Source: CAZJKO01 sp964546995
GTDB taxonomy: Bacteria > Bacillota_I > Bacilli_A > RF39 > UBA660
DNA length: 64,000 nt
Direction: 5' to 3'
Assembly (NCBI GenBank): GCA_964546995.1
Contig: CAZJKO010000002.1
Span: 1-64,000 of the forward strand
Shown here: one piece after another, positions 60,411-64,000 of the stretch
Layout of the letters: every line of letters begins with the position of its first letter
How positions within the stretch are numbered: the first letter of the stretch is position 1
Program-made: the position numbers and the translations under genes
The notes under the pieces: model-generated
What the model saw: only the letters and a program-made list of their open reading frames with translations
Told to the model about the DNA's origin: nothing
The model's database searches: none

Positions 60411-61013
60411 ATGGCTAGATATACTGGTCCAAGTTACAAACAAGCACGTCGTGTTGGTTTCTCTATCAGCGAAACAGGAAAAGAACTTGCCAAAAGACCT
60501 TATGGTCCTGGACAACACGGAAATGCTCGCAAGGGCAAATTATCAAACTACGGAGTACAATTAAAAGAAAAACAAAAAGTACGTTTTATGTACGGATTAA
60601 CTGAAAGACAATTCCGTAAGACTTTCGATGAAGCAGCAAAACTAAAAGGAATTCATGGTGAAGATTTCTTAAAATTACTAGAATCAAGATTAGATAACTT
60701 AGTATACCGTTTAGGATTTGCTTCAACTCGTCGTGGAGCAAGACAACTGGTAAACCATGGACACATTACTGTCAATGGTAAAAAGGTAGATATTCCTTCT
60801 TATCGTGTAAAAGTAGGATCAACCATTGCCTTAAAAGAAAACTCAAAAGATCATAAAGCAGTAAAAGATTCACTTGAAAAAGTAACGAGCCGTGTCGAAT
60901 TCGTAACTTTCGATGAAAACAAATTAGAAGGAAAGTTCGTTCGTTTACCAGAACGAAATGAATTAAATGCCGACATCAATGAATCATTAATCGTTGAATT
61001 CTATAATAAGTAA
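60411..61013 (+). CDS. rpsD: Ribosomal protein S4
   Basis: A 200-aa 30S protein starting MARYTGPSYKQARRVGFSIS, with the S4 domain (SRLDNLVYRLGFASTRRGAR, then QLVNHGHITVNGKKVDIPSY). It lacks zinc-binding cysteines (C- form). AGAAAGGATG precedes the ATG. It is transcribed alone. Confidence 0.97.
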   Translation: MARYTGPSYKQARRVGFSISETGKELAKRPYGPGQHGNARKGKLSNYGVQLKEKQKVRFMYGLTERQFRKTFDEAAKLKGIHGEDFLKLLESRLDNLVYRLGFASTRRGARQLVNHGHITVNGKKVDIPSYRVKVGSTIALKENSKDHKAVKDSLEKVTSRVEFVTFDENKLEGKFVRLPERNELNADINESLIVEFYNK

Positions 61014-61018
61014 AAAAA

Positions 61019-61050
61019 GATCTAGTTTTAAAAACTAGGTCCTTTTTATT
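61019..61050 (+). terminator. Terminator of rpsD
   Basis: GATCTAGTTTT-a-AAAACTAGGTC (one G-U) followed by CTTTTTATTT. Confidence 0.8.
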
Positions 61051-61103
61051 TGTCGATCATGATAGTTAAAATGATGTACAATGTTTAAAATTTTATCCAC
61101 AAG

Positions 61104-61134
61104 TTTTGTAAAAAAAAGAAGGTCTACCAAACCT
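61104..61134 (-). terminator. Terminator of the propeller-like gene
   Basis: On the minus strand GAAGGT-ttggtag-ACCTTC followed by eight T. The stem includes the last codons and the stop. Confidence 0.75.
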
Positions 61135-62395
61135 TCACTAATTTATCATCTCGAAAAAGATATCTTCTAGAGTAAAAATCTTTTCCATTACCTTTTAAAA
61201 TCTTTAAATCTTTATCACAGGAATTACTATACCCAAACACCAAGTAATCTTGGTTGTCTTTAACAAGACCCATCATATAATCGTCCATACTGCCTCCAAA
61301 CTCCTGCTTAGAAAGAAGATTACCTTCCATATCGTAAGTAAAAAACAAACCATGATAACGGAAAACATTCAACTGATCCGTTGACGCTTTCTTATCAAGA
61401 ACAGCAGAGTGTCCTACCATGACAAGATGGTCGCGATCGATGATAAGATCGTTAAATCGCTCCATACCATCCCCTTGATAAGTCACAGCAAAACGAATAT
61501 TACCATCAAAATCATAACCCAACAAAATCGCATCGGTATCAAAATCATTTTCATCATCGCTTACTTTTGTCGATCCAACAACATAGAGCATCTCTCCATT
61601 AGAAACAATAGAACTAAATCCAATCTGATCCGTATAATTGTAATTTTTCACAAATTGCCGTTCCAAATTCAAATCGTATTTCACCAAAAGTCCTGTCTTC
61701 ATCGCATCTTTTCCCACAACATAAAGAAAGTCATCGACCAAGACAAAAGAAGAAAACATACCTGACTTTTCGCCACCAAAGAAACTTTTTCCAAGTAATT
61801 CTCCCGAAGAAGAGTAACGGGCAATAACTCCACCACCAGTATCACGGAAACCGATCTCTGTAGGTGGAAAGATACTTTGTCCAATCACATAATACTGATC
61901 ATGGATAACAAGGGCTTGTACAAATTTAGAGTCTCCCAACTCTTGAAACTGTTTCTCCCATACGATATTACCATCAAAATCATATTTAACGATGAGAGCA
62001 TCTCTCGTATCATTCTTTATTTGATCATCGCTAAAAGCACCACTACCAACAGCCAAAATGCCATCGTCAAGAAAAAGTCCAGAATAGAAAGTTGAAGCCT
62101 TTGCACGCTCGTACTGAAGCTCCATACTCATAGTTCTATGTTTATCATAACGAACCATTTTTGCTTTCTCAAACCCTCCAGTATAATCGTACTTTTTACT
62201 ATCGTGAAAATCACTACTACCAAAAGAAAGATAACCATCATCCAAAACGACCATATCGTTAGTGATATCGTAATACACTTGACGATGATCTTTCTCATAC
62301 TTTTGATAGATCAAAAAGATCACTTCGCAAGATAAGATAAAAATCAAAACAAACGAAAGAAATTTCAAAACACCTTTAAGCGTAACTGGCTTCAC
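61124..62395 (-). CDS. Membrane-anchored beta-propeller-like protein
   Basis: A 423-aa protein with an N-terminal membrane helix (about residues 9-30) and an outer domain of repeating units such as ALIVKYDFDGNIVWEKQF, GVIARYSSSGELLGKSFF, AILLGYDFDGNIRFAV and LFFTYDMEGNLLSKQEF. The repeats resemble beta-propeller blades. GTG 62395 follows GGGAGTGATAAG. The function is unknown; a surface receptor or envelope scaffold is possible. It lies downstream of tyrS. Confidence 0.7.
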   Translation of the reverse strand: MKPVTLKGVLKFLSFVLIFILSCEVIFLIYQKYEKDHRQVYYDITNDMVVLDDGYLSFGSSDFHDSKKYDYTGGFEKAKMVRYDKHRTMSMELQYERAKASTFYSGLFLDDGILAVGSGAFSDDQIKNDTRDALIVKYDFDGNIVWEKQFQELGDSKFVQALVIHDQYYVIGQSIFPPTEIGFRDTGGGVIARYSSSGELLGKSFFGGEKSGMFSSFVLVDDFLYVVGKDAMKTGLLVKYDLNLERQFVKNYNYTDQIGFSSIVSNGEMLYVVGSTKVSDDENDFDTDAILLGYDFDGNIRFAVTYQGDGMERFNDLIIDRDHLVMVGHSAVLDKKASTDQLNVFRYHGLFFTYDMEGNLLSKQEFGGSMDDYMMGLVKDNQDYLVFGYSNSCDKDLKILKGNGKDFYSRRYLFRDDKLVKVW

Positions 62396-62421
62396 CTTAT
62401 CACTCCCTCTCCAACTAAAAA

Positions 62422-63645
62422 TTAATAATGAAATACAAAATACTTCTTCTTTCCTCGCCTTAAAATGATGTATTTAGAATGAAGAGCTTGATCTTTACAA
62501 ATAACAAAATCTTCATCCGTGACTTTATTCCCATTGATCGTAATAGAACCATTGCGAATAAATTCTCTCGCTTCGCGCTTGCTACTACAAATATGTTGTT
62601 CAGTAAGCAAATCGATAAGTGGAATAGAAGAAGAAAGAGAACAGCTAGGAAGCCCTTTAAACGCTTCTTCTACTTGTGATAAACTAAGATGTTGAATATC
62701 GCCTGTAAATAGAGATTTACTAATAGCTACAGCCTCTAAATAAGCATCTTCCCCATGTAAAAATACAATCACATCTTTAGCTAAAGCTTTATGAGCCTCT
62801 CTTCCCTCTGGAAAAAGCTTATGCTCTTCTTCCAACGCCTTAATCTCATCGACCGATAAAAAAGTCAAATACTTCAAATAATCGATAACCTTCTCATCTT
62901 CGACATTTAAAAAGAATTGATATAACTCATATGGAGAAGTCTTCTCGCGATCTAGCCAAATAGCTCCTCCCTCACTTTTCCCAAATTTAGTTCCATCGGC
63001 CTTCGTCAAAAGAGGCATCGTAAGTCCATACGCTTCTCCCCCTACCTTTTTACGAATAAGTTCAATACCAGAAGTAATATTTCCCCATTGATCTTGTCCC
63101 CCAAGTTGTAACACACAATTGTGATTCAAATACAAATGAAGAAAATCCAAAGCCTGTAAAATCATATACGAAAACTCAGTATAAGTAATACCGATATCGA
63201 GTCTACTCTTAACCGTTTCTTTATTAAGCATATAATTAAGATTAAAATATTTTCCGTAATCTCTTAGATAATCCAAAAAATGAATCTCTTTACTCCAATC
63301 GTAATTATTAACGACCGTAAATCCAAAAATTTCCTCCACTTGCTTTCTCAATTTTTGATAATTGTAATCGAGTTGTTCTTTGGTAATCATCGGCCGTTCT
63401 GCATTAGGTTTAGGATCCCCAATTAACCCTGTCGCTCCACCAACCAACAAAATGGGATGATGTCCTGCCTCTTTAAGCCTACGTGCCATCGAAAACGTCG
63501 AATAATGCCCAATATGCATACTATCTCCTGTTGGATCTGTCCCAATATAAAAAGTAAGCCCCCCTTTGTTTAACTTTTCAATCAAATCAGGACTACTAAT
63601 ATCATTAATGAGCCCTCTCCATTTCAATTCTTCAAATAATGTCAT
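62422..63645 (-). CDS. tyrS: Tyrosyl-tRNA synthetase
   Basis: A 407-aa class I synthetase with DPTGDSMHIGHYS (HIGH), LLTKADGTKFGKSEGG (KMSKS variant) and an S4-like C-terminal domain (SKREAREFIRNGSITINGNK). AAGGAG precedes the ATG. Expression is under a T-box upstream. Confidence 0.97.
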   Translation of the reverse strand: MTLFEELKWRGLINDISSPDLIEKLNKGGLTFYIGTDPTGDSMHIGHYSTFSMARRLKEAGHHPILLVGGATGLIGDPKPNAERPMITKEQLDYNYQKLRKQVEEIFGFTVVNNYDWSKEIHFLDYLRDYGKYFNLNYMLNKETVKSRLDIGITYTEFSYMILQALDFLHLYLNHNCVLQLGGQDQWGNITSGIELIRKKVGGEAYGLTMPLLTKADGTKFGKSEGGAIWLDREKTSPYELYQFFLNVEDEKVIDYLKYLTFLSVDEIKALEEEHKLFPEGREAHKALAKDVIVFLHGEDAYLEAVAISKSLFTGDIQHLSLSQVEEAFKGLPSCSLSSSIPLIDLLTEQHICSSKREAREFIRNGSITINGNKVTDEDFVICKDQALHSKYIILRRGKKKYFVFHY

Positions 63646-63660
63646 GATAATTCTCCTTTC

Positions 63661-63880
63661 AATAAAAAACGCCCTTATCCAAAAGATAAGGACGAAAAAT
63701 TCCGTGGTACCACCTTAATTCATAAGTAACACTTATGCACTCGAACTAGATAACGGAAGTAACCCGCTTTTCTCCAATTTGGTAATTCATAACAATCGTT
63801 TTCTTAGTTTTCACCACCACTAAGTCTCTTTCTAAAACATATTGCTACTACTTTCAAATCTTCATAGAAAATCTATCGGA
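63661..63880 (-). promoter_or_regulatory. T-box riboswitch of tyrS
   Basis: On the minus strand the T-box sequence GGTGGTACCACGG is followed by a terminator (CGTCCTTATC-ttttg-GATAAGGGCG, six T). Stem I precedes it, and GAATTACC contains a likely TAC specifier for tyrosine. Uncharged tRNA-Tyr would favour the antiterminator and permit tyrS expression. Confidence 0.92.
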
Positions 63881-63883
63881 TTC

Positions 63884-63913
63884 AGTATAACATATTCGCT
63901 AATTTATTGTCAA
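63884..63913 (-). promoter_or_regulatory. SigA promoter of the tyrS leader
   Basis: On the minus strand TTGACA (63913-63908), an 18-bp spacer and TATACT (63889-63884). From 63914 to the window end I see no gene. Confidence 0.75.
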
Positions 63914-64000
63914 ACCTATTTTTAATGCTTTTCTAACAACCAATCGATTATAATTTTATCGGTTTTGTACAATATATTCATTAGAACAACATAAAACACA

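Noticed and set aside
1..64000. CRISPR arrays, tRNA and rRNA genes, insertion sequences and prophage
   Set aside because: No regularly spaced repeats, tRNA cloverleaf, rRNA sequence, transposase or phage structural gene was seen; the ORF6N genes alone do not make a prophage.

Overview
The window is a dense, AT-rich chromosomal segment of a low-GC Gram-positive bacterium (Bacillota). It carries endospore genes (spoIVA, spoVIF, an alpha/beta SASP, a CotD-like coat protein, two YjcZ-like micro-proteins), Bacillus-like pairs (recU-ponA, ylxM-ffh-ftsY, iscS-thiI, RNase J and RNase Y) and type-B RNase P RNA. Together with SipW/TasA-type secreted proteins, this suggests an uncultured spore-forming member of class Bacilli, perhaps a gut lineage near RF39 or the Erysipelotrichales. 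That placement is inference; no 16S rRNA gene is present.

Layout. 1-5.7 kb: micro-gene 1, a pyrimidine nucleoside phosphorylase, TasA-like protein 1 with an XRE regulator, two zinc-ribbon membrane proteins and ssb. 5.8-10.3 kb: the suf operon (sufC-D-S-U-B). 10.5-17 kb: mostly plus strand; HIT protein, YjcZ-like pair, prsA, cotD, a mazEF module bracketed by an 89-bp duplication, rpoZ, recX and a GT-C-like membrane protein. 17-19.7 kb: TasA-like protein 2 and micro-gene 2. 19.7-24.9 kb: ffh, a HerA-like ATPase, a GNAT, ylxM, ftsY. 25-33.7 kb: rnjA, rny, murE, recA, pgsA, a RodZ-like protein and rnpB. 33.7-42.4 kb: gpsB, recU-ponA, nth, dnaD, cca, hup and an unknown membrane operon. 42.6-46 kb: der, spoVIF, spoIVA. 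46-55 kb: a DUF4143-type ATPase, engB, an NrnA-like phosphoesterase, ackA, ndk, fhs and two mosaic ORF6N/PLD-like paralogs. 55-64 kb: SASP, thiI-iscS, a pseudopilin-like protein, ezrA, rpsD with its leader, a propeller-like protein, and tyrS with a T-box.

The most unusual feature is a pair of autonomous micro-genes (61-108 and 19638-19685, both minus strand). Each has its own ribosome binding site, a 15-codon reading frame ending in WGGATY across an uninterrupted run of nine G, a 30-nt perfectly conserved core running past the stop codon, and a terminator whose stem has covaried. Copy 2 sits directly upstream of a TasA-like gene. I do not recognise the family. It could be a signalling or RiPP-like peptide, a leader peptide, or a structured RNA.

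Other notable structure: three promoters fitting the sigma-K consensus and one fitting sigma-G at the late spore genes; LexA-like boxes shared by recA and an ORF6N/PLD gene; the direct duplication around mazEF; and a triple operator-like repeat at the DUF4143 ATPase promoter.
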